A DNA stretch of 64,000 nt from Paraburkholderia acidisoli (GTDB lineage: Bacteria; Pseudomonadota; Gammaproteobacteria; Burkholderiales; Burkholderiaceae), in assembly GCF_009789675.1 (NCBI RefSeq), contig NZ_CP046914.1, positions 930,001 to 994,000 on the forward strand, written 5' to 3'. This document shows positions 34,123-43,844 of the stretch, one piece after another. The notes under the pieces were generated by a model that ran no database searches, was not told the origin of the DNA, and saw only the letters and a program-made list of their open reading frames with translations. Position numbers and translations under genes: made by a program. The stretch's first letter is position 1. Each line of letters starts with the position of its first letter.

Positions 34123-35430
34123 TTAGCGGGAAGCCGCGAACGCGTCGCCGTCGATCGACAATTCGCGTCCGGCGAGCAGGTCCGCCAGCAGTTGCGCGCT
34201 GCCCAGCGCGAGCGTGAAGCCGAGCGCGCCGTGCCCTGTGTTGAGCCACAGATTGCGAAAGTGCGTGGCGCCGATCAGCGGCTTGCTGTCGGGCGTGGCC
34301 GGGCGCATGCCGGTCCACGTCTGCAGCGCGCCGGAATCGGCCGCCTCGGGAGAGCCCGCCTCGGGAGAGCCCGCCTCGGGAGAGCCCGCCTCGGGAAAGC
34401 CCGCCTCGGGAAAGGTTTCGCGTGCCTGGCGCGTGAGCAACGCGATGCGTGCTTCGTCGGCGTGGGCGCTCATGCCCGCGAGATCCACCATGCCCGCAAT
34501 GCGCAGGCGCTCGCCGAGCGGCGCGTAGACCACCTTGTGATGCGCGTCCGTGACCGACACGCGCGGCGCACCCTGCGCATTCGCGTGCGGCAGCGTGAGG
34601 CTGTAGCCCTTGAGCGGATACACCGGCACGTGCACGCCGAGCGCGGCCAGCATCGGCTGACTCTGAAAGCCGAGGCACACGACGAACGCGTCCGCCTCGA
34701 TATTGCCCGCCGACGTTTGCGCCGCGAGCACGCGCAAGCCCTTCGTGCGCAGGCCCGTGAATTCGGTGGCGAGTTCGAGATGCGCGCCCTCGCGTTTCGC
34801 GGCGAGCGCGAGACCGCGCGTGAAGCGGTCGCAGTCGCCGGCTTCCTCGCCCGGCGTGTGAATGCCGCCCACGATCTGCTCGCCGATGGAAGCGAGCGCG
34901 GGTTCGAGCGCAACACAGGCCGCGCCGTCGAGCACGTGCTGTTCGCAACCGAGCGTGGCCTGAAACCCGGCCTGACGGCGCGCGCCTTCCAAAGCTTCCC
35001 CGTCGCGATACACGACGAGCTTGCCGTTGCGCACGTAGTCGAAGTCGAGGGCCTCGCGCGCCACGACCTCGTGCATCAAACGCTGGCTCAGAAAGCCGAG
35101 CGCAAGCAGGGCCGCGGTACTTTGACGGCTACGCGCGCGCGTGCAGGCGCGTAAAAACGCGAGACACCAGCGCCATTGATGCAGGTCCAGTTGCGGCACG
35201 AAGCGCAACGCGGCGTCGCGCGACATCAGCATGCGGGGAAGTTTGGCGAGCACGCCGGGGTCGGCGAGCGGCGCGACGTAGGCGTAACTCAGCTGGCCGC
35301 CGTTCGCGTGGCTCGTTTCGCGCGCCACATCGGCATGACGCTCGACGAGCGTGACTTCGTGTCCTTCGCGGGCAAGCGCGTAAGCCGTCGTTACGCCGAT
35401 CACCCCGCCGCCCAATACGCACACTCGCAT
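34123..35430 (-). CDS. D-amino-acid dehydrogenase-like flavoprotein (DadA type)
   Basis: A 435-residue FAD oxidoreductase of the DadA family. The N-terminal dinucleotide fold is VCVLGGGVIGVTTAYALA (residues 3-20); later family segments are TSHANGGQLSYAYVAPLADP, YPLKGYSLTLP, LQTWTGMRPATPDSKPLIG and LWLNTGHGALGFTLALGSA. It would oxidise D-amino acids at the membrane, passing electrons to quinone. Just before QTWTGMRP, where relatives have one FP-x-G-turn, this protein carries five copies of a PEA(G/A) pentapeptide encoded by a 15-bp minisatellite. The ATG at 35430 matches the family start although the ribosome site is weak. Confidence 0.9.
   Translation of the reverse strand: MRVCVLGGGVIGVTTAYALAREGHEVTLVERHADVARETSHANGGQLSYAYVAPLADPGVLAKLPRMLMSRDAALRFVPQLDLHQWRWCLAFLRACTRARSRQSTAALLALGFLSQRLMHEVVAREALDFDYVRNGKLVVYRDGEALEGARRQAGFQATLGCEQHVLDGAACVALEPALASIGEQIVGGIHTPGEEAGDCDRFTRGLALAAKREGAHLELATEFTGLRTKGLRVLAAQTSAGNIEADAFVVCLGFQSQPMLAALGVHVPVYPLKGYSLTLPHANAQGAPRVSVTDAHHKVVYAPLGERLRIAGMVDLAGMSAHADEARIALLTRQARETFPEAGFPEAGSPEAGSPEAGSPEAADSGALQTWTGMRPATPDSKPLIGATHFRNLWLNTGHGALGFTLALGSAQLLADLLAGRELSIDGDAFAASR
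34343..34417. repeat. 15-bp in-frame minisatellite in the DadA-like gene
   Basis: Five units of 15 bp based on gcctcgggagagccc: three identical copies (34343-34387), one with g to a (34388-34402), and one divergent (34403-34417). In the protein it reads FPEAG, FPEAG, SPEAG, SPEAG, SPEAA. Unit length keeps the frame, so copy-number change would lengthen or shorten a surface loop. Confidence 0.95.
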
Positions 35431-35664
35431 CGTTCGCAGTTCTCGCTGGCGTGCGGCCGAACCGTTCGGCCGCCTTGCTCTACGACAACAGTCTGACCGC
35501 GAAGGTTGCGCAACTCAATGACGATTTAATGGCGATTTGCGCGCACGACCGATGCGCGGGCAACGGTCATGCGTCCTGGCCTGAGCCAACCCTGCGTAAA
35601 AAATGCGTCGATAACGCGTCGATGCAGCGTCGACAAGGCGTGGAAGCGTTCGATCGCGCGTGCT

Positions 35665-37311
35665 TCAGGCGAGCGCCGGCGCGCGCGCCGCCCCCACCGC
35701 CGCGGCGCCACGCCCCGCACGCGCGGCCGCTTGCCCCACGCTCTGCGCGCCGCTCTGTCCCGCGCCGCCCAGATGAAACACCGAGACCGCTTCGCGCAGC
35801 GAATCCGCCTGCGCTTCGAGCGATTGCGCGGCGGCCGCCGCCTCTTCCACGAGCGCCGCGTTGCGCTGGGTGACTTCGTCGATCTGCGCGACCGCGCGGT
35901 TCACCTGCTCGATGCCGTCGCTCTGTTCGTGCGTGGCCGCTTCGATGTCGGCCATGATGCCGCTCACGCGCGCGACCGCGTTGCGCGCGTCGTCCATCGT
36001 GCGGCGCGCGTCTTCCACGAGCCGCGCCCCCGCGCCCACCGTCGCCACCGAAGTCGCGATCAGCTCCTTGATCTCCTTGGCCGCCGTGCCCGAGCGCTGC
36101 GCGAGCGAACGCACCTCGCTCGCGACCACGGCGAAGCCGCGGCCCTGCTCGCCCGCGCGCGCCGCTTCCACCGCTGCATTGAGCGCGAGAATATTGGTCT
36201 GGAACGCGATGCCCTCGATGATGCCGGTGATCTCCTCGACCTTGTGCGACGAAGCGGAGATGTCGTTCATCGTGGCGTTCACCTGCGCCACCACGTTCGC
36301 GCCGCGCGTGACGGTGTCGAGCGCGCCCTGCGCGAGACCGCTGGCCTCCTTCGCGCCATCGGTGTTCTGACGCACCGCCGCCGACAGTTCCTCCAGGCTC
36401 GCCGCCGTTTCTTCGAGCGCGGCCGCTTGCTGCGAGGTGCGATCGGAAAGATCCGCGTTACCCGAGGCGATCTGCTTCGCGCCGTGCGTGATCTCCTGCG
36501 TGCTGCCGCGCACGCGCGCCACCGTGCCCACGAGTCCGTCGCGCATGGTCTGCAACGCGCCGAGCAACTGGCCCATTTCGTTCTTCGACTTCACTTTCAC
36601 GTCCACGGTCAGATCGCCGGCCGCGATGCGCTCGAAATGCTGGATCGCCTGATTGACCGGCTTGACGACCGCCGCCGTCAGCCCGGCGCGCGCCACGAGC
36701 CCGATCGCGACGCCCACCACGGCCACGATGCCGAACACGAGCAGCGAGAGCCGGAAGCGCAGCGCGGCGGTTTCGGCGTCGTGCTGCTGGCGCGCGTTCT
36801 GCCACGTTTCGAGCGCCTCGATCGTTTTCGCGTAAGTCGCGTAGAACTTGTCGGCCGTTTCGCCCTGGATCGTGCGGAAGGTGTTGAAGTCGTTGTCGAC
36901 GAGCGCCTTGTACTCCGGCTCCAGCGCCTGCTCCACGAGCGCCTGGCGCGCGTTGCTCACGGCCTGCGCGAGGCGCGCTTCGTCCGCGTCCGCGAACGGC
37001 CCGGCGCTGTACTGCGCGAATTCCTTGTTCGAGTTGAGCAAGACCTGATGCGCCTGATCGAGCATCCCTTCGGTCGACTTGCCCACGCTGAACAGCGTCT
37101 CGTAGCCGCCGAGCGCAAGGCGCACCTGCAACAGGCGCTCGGAACTCGTCTTGAGCGCGCCGGCCGATTGCGCGCTGCGCTGCGCGTCGCGCAGGCTGTC
37201 GTTGGTGAGCTTGAGCGCGCCATACGACACGCCGATCACCGTCAGCAGGAACGCGACGAAGATACCGATAACGAGCGTCAGCCCGCCACGAATGGTGAAG
37301 TTTTTGAGCAT
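35665..37311 (-). CDS. Methyl-accepting chemotaxis protein
   Basis: A 548-residue chemoreceptor. Transmembrane helix 1 ([20 protein letters not shown]) is followed by a TarH-like periplasmic helical domain (about residues 30-190), a second transmembrane helix ([20 protein letters not shown]), HAMP, and the signalling hairpin with tip [20 protein letters not shown]. Methylation-type [16 protein letters not shown] is present. There is no C-terminal pentapeptide; the tail is Ala/Gly-rich. The ATG at 37311 has GGAG upstream. Only a weak sigma-28-like sequence precedes it. The ligand is unknown; neighbours do not suggest one. Confidence 0.93.
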   Translation of the reverse strand: MLKNFTIRGGLTLVIGIFVAFLLTVIGVSYGALKLTNDSLRDAQRSAQSAGALKTSSERLLQVRLALGGYETLFSVGKSTEGMLDQAHQVLLNSNKEFAQYSAGPFADADEARLAQAVSNARQALVEQALEPEYKALVDNDFNTFRTIQGETADKFYATYAKTIEALETWQNARQQHDAETAALRFRLSLLVFGIVAVVGVAIGLVARAGLTAAVVKPVNQAIQHFERIAAGDLTVDVKVKSKNEMGQLLGALQTMRDGLVGTVARVRGSTQEITHGAKQIASGNADLSDRTSQQAAALEETAASLEELSAAVRQNTDGAKEASGLAQGALDTVTRGANVVAQVNATMNDISASSHKVEEITGIIEGIAFQTNILALNAAVEAARAGEQGRGFAVVASEVRSLAQRSGTAAKEIKELIATSVATVGAGARLVEDARRTMDDARNAVARVSGIMADIEAATHEQSDGIEQVNRAVAQIDEVTQRNAALVEEAAAAAQSLEAQADSLREAVSVFHLGGAGQSGAQSVGQAAARAGRGAAAVGAARAPALA

Positions 37312-37543
37312 GAGGTCTCCGATGCGTATTGTTCTCTTCCAGCCGATGCGGTCCAGCGCGGCCCAACGCACTCTCGCATCTCGTTTCGGCTTACGGCGGC
37401 CGAACGACCGTGCTGAATAGGGGAAATCCATGACGCGCGGAGGGCAATCCGGCTTGTGCTATCGTTTTCCTTTCGCCGATTTGCGTTTTGCATAATCCGT
37501 CGCCAAACGCCCGGTTTTCCGCTGATCCGTTCCTCGTTCCGCC

Positions 37544-38770
37544 ATGTCCGATCTCTCCACGCCGCTCGCGCGCGCGCCGCGCCGCTTCGACTCCATCAAT
37601 CCGAAATCGCTGGGCGTTGCGCTCGCGCTCGTCCTGCTCGGCGCCGCATATCTCGCGCAAACCGTGAGCGCGCGCCAGGCGGCGCTCTACCTCGTCGGCG
37701 CGCTGCTCGGCCTCACGCTCTATCACGCGGCGTTCGGCTTCACCTCGGCATGGCGCGTCTTTATCGCCGACGGTCGCGGCGCGGGCTTGCGCGCGCAAAT
37801 GGTCATGCTCGCGCTCGGCGTGCTGCTGTTCTTCCCGGCGCTCGCGGCCGGTTCGCTGTTCGGCCATCCGGTCACGGGCCTCGTGTCGCCCGCGGGCACC
37901 TCGGTGGTCGTCGGCGCGTTCATGTTCGGCGTGGGCATGCAGCTGGGCGGCGGTTGCGCCTCGGGCACGCTCTACACCGTGGGCGGCGGCAGCACGCGCA
38001 TGATCGTCACGCTGATCGCCTTCGTGGTGGGCTCGGTCGTCGCCACGGCGCACATGCCGTTCTGGACGTCGATGCCGCAACTCAAGCCGCTCTCGCTCGT
38101 CAACGCGCTCGGCGTGGTGCCGGCCATCGTGCTCAATCTCGCCGTGTTCGCGCTGATCGCCGCGCTGACCGTCGTCATCGAAAAACGCCGTCACGGCCAG
38201 TTGATCAACGCGACGGAACGCGCGCCGCACGCTTCGCCGTGGCTGCATGGCCCGTGGCCGATGGTCGCGGGCGCCGTCGCGCTCGCCGTGCTCAATTTCG
38301 CGACGCTCGCGCTGTCGGGCCGTCCGTGGGGCGTGACGTCGGCGTTCGCGCTGTGGGGCGCGAAGGGTTTCGCCGCGCTCGGCGTGGACGTCGCCAGCTG
38401 GAAGTACTGGATGGCCGGCCCGAACGCGGCCGCGCTCTCGGCGCCCGCCAGCCACGACGTGACCACGGTCATGGACATCGGCATCGTGCTCGGCGCCATG
38501 GCCGCGGCTTCGCTCGCGGGCCGCTACGCGCCGGTGTGGCGCGTGCCGCTGCGCTCGCTGATCGCGGCGGTCGTGGGCGGTCTGCTGCTCGGTTACGGCG
38601 CGCGGCTCGCGTACGGCTGCAATATCGGCGCGTATTTCAGCGGCATCGTTTCGGGCAGCCTGCATGGCTGGCTGTGGCTCGTGTGCGCGTTCGCGGGCAA
38701 CGTGCTCGGCACGAAGCTGCGGCCGCTGTTCGGTCTCGAAGTGGAGCGCGTGCGCAACACGGGTTGCTGA
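37544..38770 (+). CDS. YeeE/YedE-family sulfur-compound transporter (TsuA-like)
   Basis: A 408-residue membrane protein with two YeeE halves and about 9-11 helices. The conserved cysteines that relay thiosulfate in TsuA-type transporters are present in context: GMQLGGGCASGTLYTVGGGS in the first half and ARLAYGCNIGAYFSGIVSGS in the second. It would import thiosulfate or another reduced-sulfur species. Many relatives are paired with a TusA-like sulfurtransferase gene; none is adjacent here, and downstream lies a terminator. Confidence 0.92.
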   Translation: MSDLSTPLARAPRRFDSINPKSLGVALALVLLGAAYLAQTVSARQAALYLVGALLGLTLYHAAFGFTSAWRVFIADGRGAGLRAQMVMLALGVLLFFPALAAGSLFGHPVTGLVSPAGTSVVVGAFMFGVGMQLGGGCASGTLYTVGGGSTRMIVTLIAFVVGSVVATAHMPFWTSMPQLKPLSLVNALGVVPAIVLNLAVFALIAALTVVIEKRRHGQLINATERAPHASPWLHGPWPMVAGAVALAVLNFATLALSGRPWGVTSAFALWGAKGFAALGVDVASWKYWMAGPNAAALSAPASHDVTTVMDIGIVLGAMAAASLAGRYAPVWRVPLRSLIAAVVGGLLLGYGARLAYGCNIGAYFSGIVSGSLHGWLWLVCAFAGNVLGTKLRPLFGLEVERVRNTGC

Positions 38771-38852
38771 TTTTTGCCGATCGCGTTGGATCGGCAGAAT
38801 CCAGCGGCGGTAAGAACCGCGCGGCGCGCTACGAATGCGAGCCGCAAAAAAG

Positions 38853-38883
38853 AAGGGCAAGGCGGGGAGCCTTGCCCTTTTTT
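38853..38883. terminator. Bidirectional intrinsic terminator
   Basis: Stem aagggcaaggc (38853-38863) pairs with gccttgccctt (38869-38879) around a 5-base loop, with T-runs after it and A-runs before it. It separates the converging YeeE-type and SYLF genes. Confidence 0.9.
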
Positions 38884-38929
38884 ACACGTTCCGGCACTTT
38901 TTGCCGGTCGCGTTGCCCGGTGGACCGGT

Positions 38930-39517
38930 TTAGATCTTCAGGCGCGAAACCTTCGTGCCCGCGAGCGAGACGTCGCCCATCAGGCCGGCGTTCGTGAGCA
39001 CGAACACTTCGACCGGCTTCGTGGCCGTGTTCGTGTCGATCGCGCCGTTCGCGCCGATCGTGACGAGCGCCACCGAAGCGTCGGCGCCTGCCGACCAGCC
39101 GTCCGTGTTGCGGAACTGATCCAGCGCCTGCTGGTTCATGAAGCAGAAGATCAGCGCCTTCGACTGCGCACCGGCTTGCAGGCCGAACGAGCCCGACACC
39201 GTGCTGTAGTAGCCCACCGACGAGCCGCCCACGCGCAGCGCGCCTTCGCCGTACTGCGCGCCGACGATGAAGCCCGCTTGCAGCACCGACGGGAACACGA
39301 GCACGCCGCGCGACTTCGCGACGAGTTCACGCGAACCCTGAACCGTGGTGTACAGCTTTTGCATCGTGGCGTCGATGCTGGAATCGATCGACTGGCGCTT
39401 CGACATGTCCGTCGCCGCGTTGTTTTGACCCGGAGGCGTCGTGGTACAGCCCGCGAGCGTCAGACCGCCCGAAGCCAGAGTCACAGCCGCCGTAAGCATG
39501 AAGTTGCGTCGTTGCAT
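38930..39517 (-). CDS. SYLF (YSC84/DUF500)-domain lipoprotein
   Basis: A 195-residue lipoprotein with a tat/sec-like start (MQRRNFMLTAAVTLASGG) and lipobox LAGC. The mature protein is a SYLF domain: KSRGVLVFPSVLQAGFIVGA, GGSSVGYYSTVSGSFGLQAG, SKALIFCFMNQQALDQF and ASVALVTIGANGAI. SYLF domains bind lipids, and bacterial forms face the periplasm. GGAG is 8 bases before the ATG at 39517. It heads no obvious operon but lies next to two envelope DUF genes on the same strand. Confidence 0.92.
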   Translation of the reverse strand: MQRRNFMLTAAVTLASGGLTLAGCTTTPPGQNNAATDMSKRQSIDSSIDATMQKLYTTVQGSRELVAKSRGVLVFPSVLQAGFIVGAQYGEGALRVGGSSVGYYSTVSGSFGLQAGAQSKALIFCFMNQQALDQFRNTDGWSAGADASVALVTIGANGAIDTNTATKPVEVFVLTNAGLMGDVSLAGTKVSRLKI

Positions 39518-39712
39518 TTGATTATCTCCACACGAATATGAGAGTGCGGGAGGGTGACAGCAATCAGCGTGCCCGCCCTTTCCGCTTTCGTTGTCCTCAG
39601 GTGCATCGGCCGGTTTCGGGCGATACCCAACCTCGCCTTGCATTGATTGTGCCCGAATTAACCTTACAGCGTTCTTAGCGCAACCGCGGCGCATGGTATG
39701 GGCGCGGCGCCC

Positions 39713-40666
39713 TCACGGCTGGGTGGCTTGCCAGGACGAATCGGGATCGAACGCCTTCAGCGCCGCGGCCACCCGCGCGCCGTTCGGCCCGAGATTCTTC
39801 TGATACAGCTGTCCGTCCTGATCGACGATAAAACTCATCACACCCGTCTTGCCGTACTCGGCGGGCCACGCCACCAGCGCAAAGCCGTTCGCCAGCTCGC
39901 CGTTGTCGAGATAGTTGCGCGCGCCACCGTTCGCATGCGCGCCCTGCGCCGTGAGAATGCGGAAGTGATAGCCGTGATAGCCCTCCTTCGGCGAGACCTT
40001 CGCGTCATGCGGCATGGACGCGGCGAGCGGGCCAAGCGGGCTTTCGGCCTCGCCCGGCTCGACCGGCCAGTACAGGCCGTCGCGCGCGCCCGGCGTGCTC
40101 ACGAAACGCAGCGCGTAATGCTGCGTGAGCTTGCGGTAGTCGTTTTGCGCGTCGACATACGCGAGCGAGGTGAGCATGGCCGCGCGCTCGTTGCGCCCGA
40201 GGCGGCGCGTGAGAATTTCGCCCGCGCCTTCGCGCGGGTCGAAGCGCCAGCCCTTGCCCGCCTGCACGAGCGGGATGGGCAGCGTCCAGCCGCTGTCGCC
40301 CACTTCGAGATGCGCGCTCGCCTTGCCCGCGACCGGTGTGGCGTCCGGCACGACGCGATGGCCTTTCGACCAGGCGCCCAGATAGTCGTAGATGTCGTCC
40401 TGCCCGATGTTGTGCGTGGGGATGAACTCCGTGAAGTTGCTGCCGAGCACGTGCTTCATCGCGTCCTGGTCGTTGGTCGCGAGCGCGTCGGTGAAAGCGT
40501 CTGCGGCCGCTTCGGGCGTGTCGTACACGGCTTGCGCGTGCGCGGCGCTGGCCAGATGCCAATGCGCGGGCAACAACGCGGGCGCGGCGAACAACGCCAC
40601 GGCTCCGAAAGCCGCGCCGAACGCGAGCGCGAAGTCAGGCAGACGGCGTGCGTGAATGCGGATCAT
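39713..40666 (-). CDS. DUF2950 exported protein
   Basis: A 317-residue secreted protein with a signal peptide of about 45 residues ending in SAAHAQA. Mature-part features are VYDTPEAAADAFTDALATND, WRFDPREGAGEILTRRLGRN, AYVDAQNDYRKLTQHYAL and GYHGYHFRILTAQG, which I recognise as DUF2950. No enzyme signature. GAGGAG is 8 bases before the ATG at 40666. It starts 19 bases after the DUF3300 stop on the same strand, so the two form an operon; the pair recurs in proteobacteria and is presumably envelope-located. Confidence 0.88.
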   Translation of the reverse strand: MIRIHARRLPDFALAFGAAFGAVALFAAPALLPAHWHLASAAHAQAVYDTPEAAADAFTDALATNDQDAMKHVLGSNFTEFIPTHNIGQDDIYDYLGAWSKGHRVVPDATPVAGKASAHLEVGDSGWTLPIPLVQAGKGWRFDPREGAGEILTRRLGRNERAAMLTSLAYVDAQNDYRKLTQHYALRFVSTPGARDGLYWPVEPGEAESPLGPLAASMPHDAKVSPKEGYHGYHFRILTAQGAHANGGARNYLDNGELANGFALVAWPAEYGKTGVMSFIVDQDGQLYQKNLGPNGARVAAALKAFDPDSSWQATQP

Positions 40667-40685
40667 GGTTAGCTCCTCGTCAATG

Positions 40686-42104
40686 TCAACGTGCCCGGCC
40701 GAAGTGACGTTCGCCGCCACCGCCGCCGCCGAGTCGCCCACCGCCGCCACCCAGGCCGCCACCGCCGCCAAAGTTGCCGCGCTGCCCCGCGCCGCCCGCG
40801 CCTAAATTGCCGCCGCCCGCGCCCCCGCGATCCTGGAACGACGCGCGGCTCTGCTGCCCGCGCTGCTGGTCGGCGCGCGCGTTGCCGCCGTCGCCGGCGC
40901 CGCGCAGCGCGTTGTCGCGGTTCGTGTTCTGCGCGCGATTGTTGAGGTCGTTCTGCCGATTACCGCCGCCGTTCTGCGTGCGCCCGCCCAGGTCGTTTTG
41001 CCGATTGGCACCGGCGTTTTGCGCCCGGTTGTTCAGGTCGTTCGCGCGATTGCCGTTCTGGCCATTCGCGTTCGGCCGGTTACCTTGCTGAATGCCTTGC
41101 AGGCGCTCGCTTGCGTTGCCGCTCAAGTTTTGTCCCGTGCGGTTCTGCATGGTCTGCATGGCCTGCGAGCGCGACTGGTCGTAGCCGCGATACTGGTTGC
41201 GCTGGCCGTTGAGGTTCGCGTTGTTGAGATTGCCGTTGTTGAAGTTCTGGCGCCGCTCCACGTTCGTGTTGCGATTCCAGTTGGACGTGGCGTTGTTCGT
41301 GTTGATGCGGTTGTTGACGTTGATGTTGTTGTAGCGATTCACGTTGATGTTGACGTCGTGCGTGCCCCAGCTAAAGCCGCCCCACAACGAGTTCGCCACC
41401 GCCACGCCCGCGCCGAACGCGAGCCCGCTCACGAAGCCCGTGGCGATCGCATAACCCGGAGGCGGCGGCATATACACCGGCGGATACGCGGGATACGGCC
41501 ACGTGCCGTACACCACCGTGGGGTTGTAGGTGGGCACGTAGACCACTTGCGGATTCGCCGGCTCGATCACGATGGTCTGTGTCGTGGTGGTGCTCGTGGC
41601 CGGTTGCACGACCACCTTCTGCTGCTCGTTCGTCTTGAGATTGCCCGCCTTCTGCGCCTGCACGCGCAAGCGCTGCACCGAATCCATCACGTCGTTCGGT
41701 TGCGCGAGAAAGGCATTGCCGACCTGCGCGACCCAGTCGGGCTTGGACTGCATCGTGGCCAGCACCTGCGGGAACGCCACCAGCGACTGCACGCTCGGGT
41801 CCCATGGTTGCGAAGCGACGGCCTTCACCGCGTCGTCGCCTTTCACGTTGGGATTCGCTTTCGACCATTGCGCGGCGGCCTGCACGTCTTGCGGAAACGT
41901 GGCCGCCATGAGCACCTGCGCGAGCAACGCGTCGGGGTAAAGCGCGATGGGCGCGGTCAACGCGTCGAGTTGCTGATTGGAGAGATGCGCCGCGCTTTGC
42001 GCCAAGGCGGCGGTGGGCCCAGCGGGTCCAACGAACAGCGGCGCGCCCACCAGTGTGGCGCACACGAGCCAGGCGAAGCGCTGGCTGACACCGGACGATT
42101 TCAC
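40686..42104 (-). CDS. DUF3300 exported protein with Asn/Gly-rich tail
   Basis: A 472-residue secreted protein. A signal peptide of about 36 residues precedes the DUF3300 region (LDALTAPIALYPDALLAQVL; AAQWSKANPNVKGDDAVKAV; PQVVYVPTYNPTVVYGTWPY). The remaining 220 residues are low complexity: Asn/Arg/Gln-rich repeats such as RAQNAGANRQNDL and RTQNGGGNRQNDL, then Gly-rich blocks ending GGGGERHFGRAR. The start is GTG at 42104, chosen for the GGGAGGA site 8 bases upstream; the frame continues upstream to 42272 without a ribosome site. It probably sits at the cell envelope with DUF2950. The disordered tail is long for the family. Confidence 0.88.
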   Translation of the reverse strand: MKSSGVSQRFAWLVCATLVGAPLFVGPAGPTAALAQSAAHLSNQQLDALTAPIALYPDALLAQVLMAATFPQDVQAAAQWSKANPNVKGDDAVKAVASQPWDPSVQSLVAFPQVLATMQSKPDWVAQVGNAFLAQPNDVMDSVQRLRVQAQKAGNLKTNEQQKVVVQPATSTTTTQTIVIEPANPQVVYVPTYNPTVVYGTWPYPAYPPVYMPPPPGYAIATGFVSGLAFGAGVAVANSLWGGFSWGTHDVNINVNRYNNINVNNRINTNNATSNWNRNTNVERRQNFNNGNLNNANLNGQRNQYRGYDQSRSQAMQTMQNRTGQNLSGNASERLQGIQQGNRPNANGQNGNRANDLNNRAQNAGANRQNDLGGRTQNGGGNRQNDLNNRAQNTNRDNALRGAGDGGNARADQQRGQQSRASFQDRGGAGGGNLGAGGAGQRGNFGGGGGLGGGGGRLGGGGGGERHFGRAR

Positions 42105-42361
42105 GTTACAGTCCTCCCGGTTGCGAAACAATGTTGCGAACCATTTCAATCTCCAGGCACTCCGAATCTTTGCAAACAAGACGACAAAGGGATTTCTAAA
42201 AAAATTATCGCTTGCTACACAAAAGTATGGGGCGAGACTGGCACTGTCAATCGAAGATATGTTTCGGCACAACGATTACGCGAACTGCATCAAAGTTTGC
42301 GCGCATGACAGAAAGCAACGGGAACGGAACCGCGGCACGTTGGTCGCGCCGCGCATCACGC

Positions 42362-43720
42362 TCAATGCGGTTGCGGATGCAAGCGCGATTCGTTCGTCTC
42401 GAGATGCATCCGCACGAAGCCAATATGCTCGCGCAGCACATAGAACGCGTCGGCGTAAGCGAGCGGCATGCGCACGGTGTTGAGCGAGCGCTCGATCTCG
42501 TCGAGTTCGTCGCGCAGCGCGCGGCGCTCGTCTTCGCTCGTGTGCTTGAGCGCATCGCGTTCGATAGCGATGAGCGTGCCGTAATAGCGATAAATGCGCG
42601 AGCGCACGCGCCAGCGATACAGCGCGGGAATCAGCCGCAGCGCGGGAATCACGAGCACCGCGAGCGGCAGCAGCAACACCACCAGCCGATCCGTCACGCT
42701 CGCGAGCCAGAACGGCAATGCGCGATACCAGAAACTCTTGCCCGACTTGTAGTAGCGCGTGGCGTCTTCGCTGACGCGAAAGTCGTGCACGGCGGCGCTC
42801 GGGAATTCGCCCGCGCGTTGCAAGAGGCCCGGCGCGCCGTTGACTTCGGTGGCCGCTTCGATCAGCAGATCGGAGAGCGCGGGATGCAGCGTATCGCGCG
42901 CGACGAGTTCGACCGTGGGGCCGATCAGATGCACGGTCTCGGGCGGCACGCGCCGCCGCAGATCGAGCACGCCGGGCGGCAAGTCCATGTTCTCGAGATA
43001 CGGAAAAAGCCGCGTGTAGGCGCTGGCTTCGTCGATGCTCATCACCGAAATGCCCGGTATGCCGAGCAAGCGTTGCATGAGCGCGCGCGTGGTGGAATCG
43101 CCGCTCAGGATCGCGGCTTCCACGTTGCCGGAAACGAGCGCGGTGGCGGCCTGCAAACCGTCGAGCGGCAGAAAGGTCGAATCGCCGCCGGGCTCCATGC
43201 CGTTCGCATCGAGCAGACGCAGCGCGAGTTCGCGCGTGCCGCTGCCCACGCGGCCGATGGCGATGCGCTTGCCGTCGAGTTGCGAAAGCTGCGTGAAACC
43301 GGAGCCGCGATAAAACACGACCATGGGCAGATACGCCACGCTGCCGAGCGACATCAGCGAACTCACGTCGCGGCCGTCGGCGATCCCGCCTTGCACGAAC
43401 GCGAGATCGACATGCTGCTTGGGGTCGAGCAGGCGGTCGAGGTTCTGCACGGAGCCGTCCGACTCGATCACCTTGAGCTTCACGCCGTTGCGCGCGAGGA
43501 TCTCGCGATAGGCTTGCGCCATCTGCATGAAGGAGCTGTCGGTGGGACCCGCGCTGAGCGTGATGGTGCGCGGCGGCGCGGGATTCACGAGCCACACCAC
43601 GAGCCCGATCACGACGATACAGAATGCCGCCACGGGCAGCGCGGACAGCGCGAGATCGCGCCACGCGGGATGCGCATGGTCGCGCAGAAAGTTCGGCGGC
43701 GGCGGTCGATGTCGTCTCAT
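42362..43720 (-). CDS. TAXI-family TRAP-type solute-binding protein with C-terminal membrane segment
   Basis: A 452-residue protein. A signal anchor (LALSALPVAAFCIVVIGLVV) precedes a TAXI-type binding domain: TITLSAGPTDSSFMQMAQAY, LDPKQHVDLAFVQGGIADGR, LDGKRIAIGRVGSGTRELAL and AILSGDSTTRALMQRLLGIP. After about residue 330 there is a second hydrophobic segment (LVVLLLPLAVLVIPALRLI) and a charged helical tail ending in the cytosol. This tethered form is longer than free binding proteins (about 320). No TRAP membrane subunits are adjacent, so it may serve a distant transporter or act as a sensor. The stop is at 42362, well separated from DUF3300. Confidence 0.86.
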   Translation of the reverse strand: MRRHRPPPPNFLRDHAHPAWRDLALSALPVAAFCIVVIGLVVWLVNPAPPRTITLSAGPTDSSFMQMAQAYREILARNGVKLKVIESDGSVQNLDRLLDPKQHVDLAFVQGGIADGRDVSSLMSLGSVAYLPMVVFYRGSGFTQLSQLDGKRIAIGRVGSGTRELALRLLDANGMEPGGDSTFLPLDGLQAATALVSGNVEAAILSGDSTTRALMQRLLGIPGISVMSIDEASAYTRLFPYLENMDLPPGVLDLRRRVPPETVHLIGPTVELVARDTLHPALSDLLIEAATEVNGAPGLLQRAGEFPSAAVHDFRVSEDATRYYKSGKSFWYRALPFWLASVTDRLVVLLLPLAVLVIPALRLIPALYRWRVRSRIYRYYGTLIAIERDALKHTSEDERRALRDELDEIERSLNTVRMPLAYADAFYVLREHIGFVRMHLETNESRLHPQPH

Positions 43721-43844
43721 GAGAATCCGGCGAAGCGCAGATCCAGCGTCGAGACCTCATCATGCCATTTTCACGCCAGCGCCGATTGCTGGCGTTTCCC
43801 CCTAAGTCTTGCGCCGCAGTTCGCCCGCGTGCGAAAGCCTTGCG

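Noticed and set aside
37430..37480. Sigma-28 promoter for the second chemoreceptor
   Set aside because: The best match (AACGATAG with a GCAA-type -35) fits only about five of eight -10 positions, too weak to list as a feature.
40800..41300. Separate repeat element in the DUF3300 gene
   Set aside because: The repetitive DNA simply encodes the Asn/Gln/Gly-rich tail and keeps the reading frame; it is not a mobile or independent repeat.
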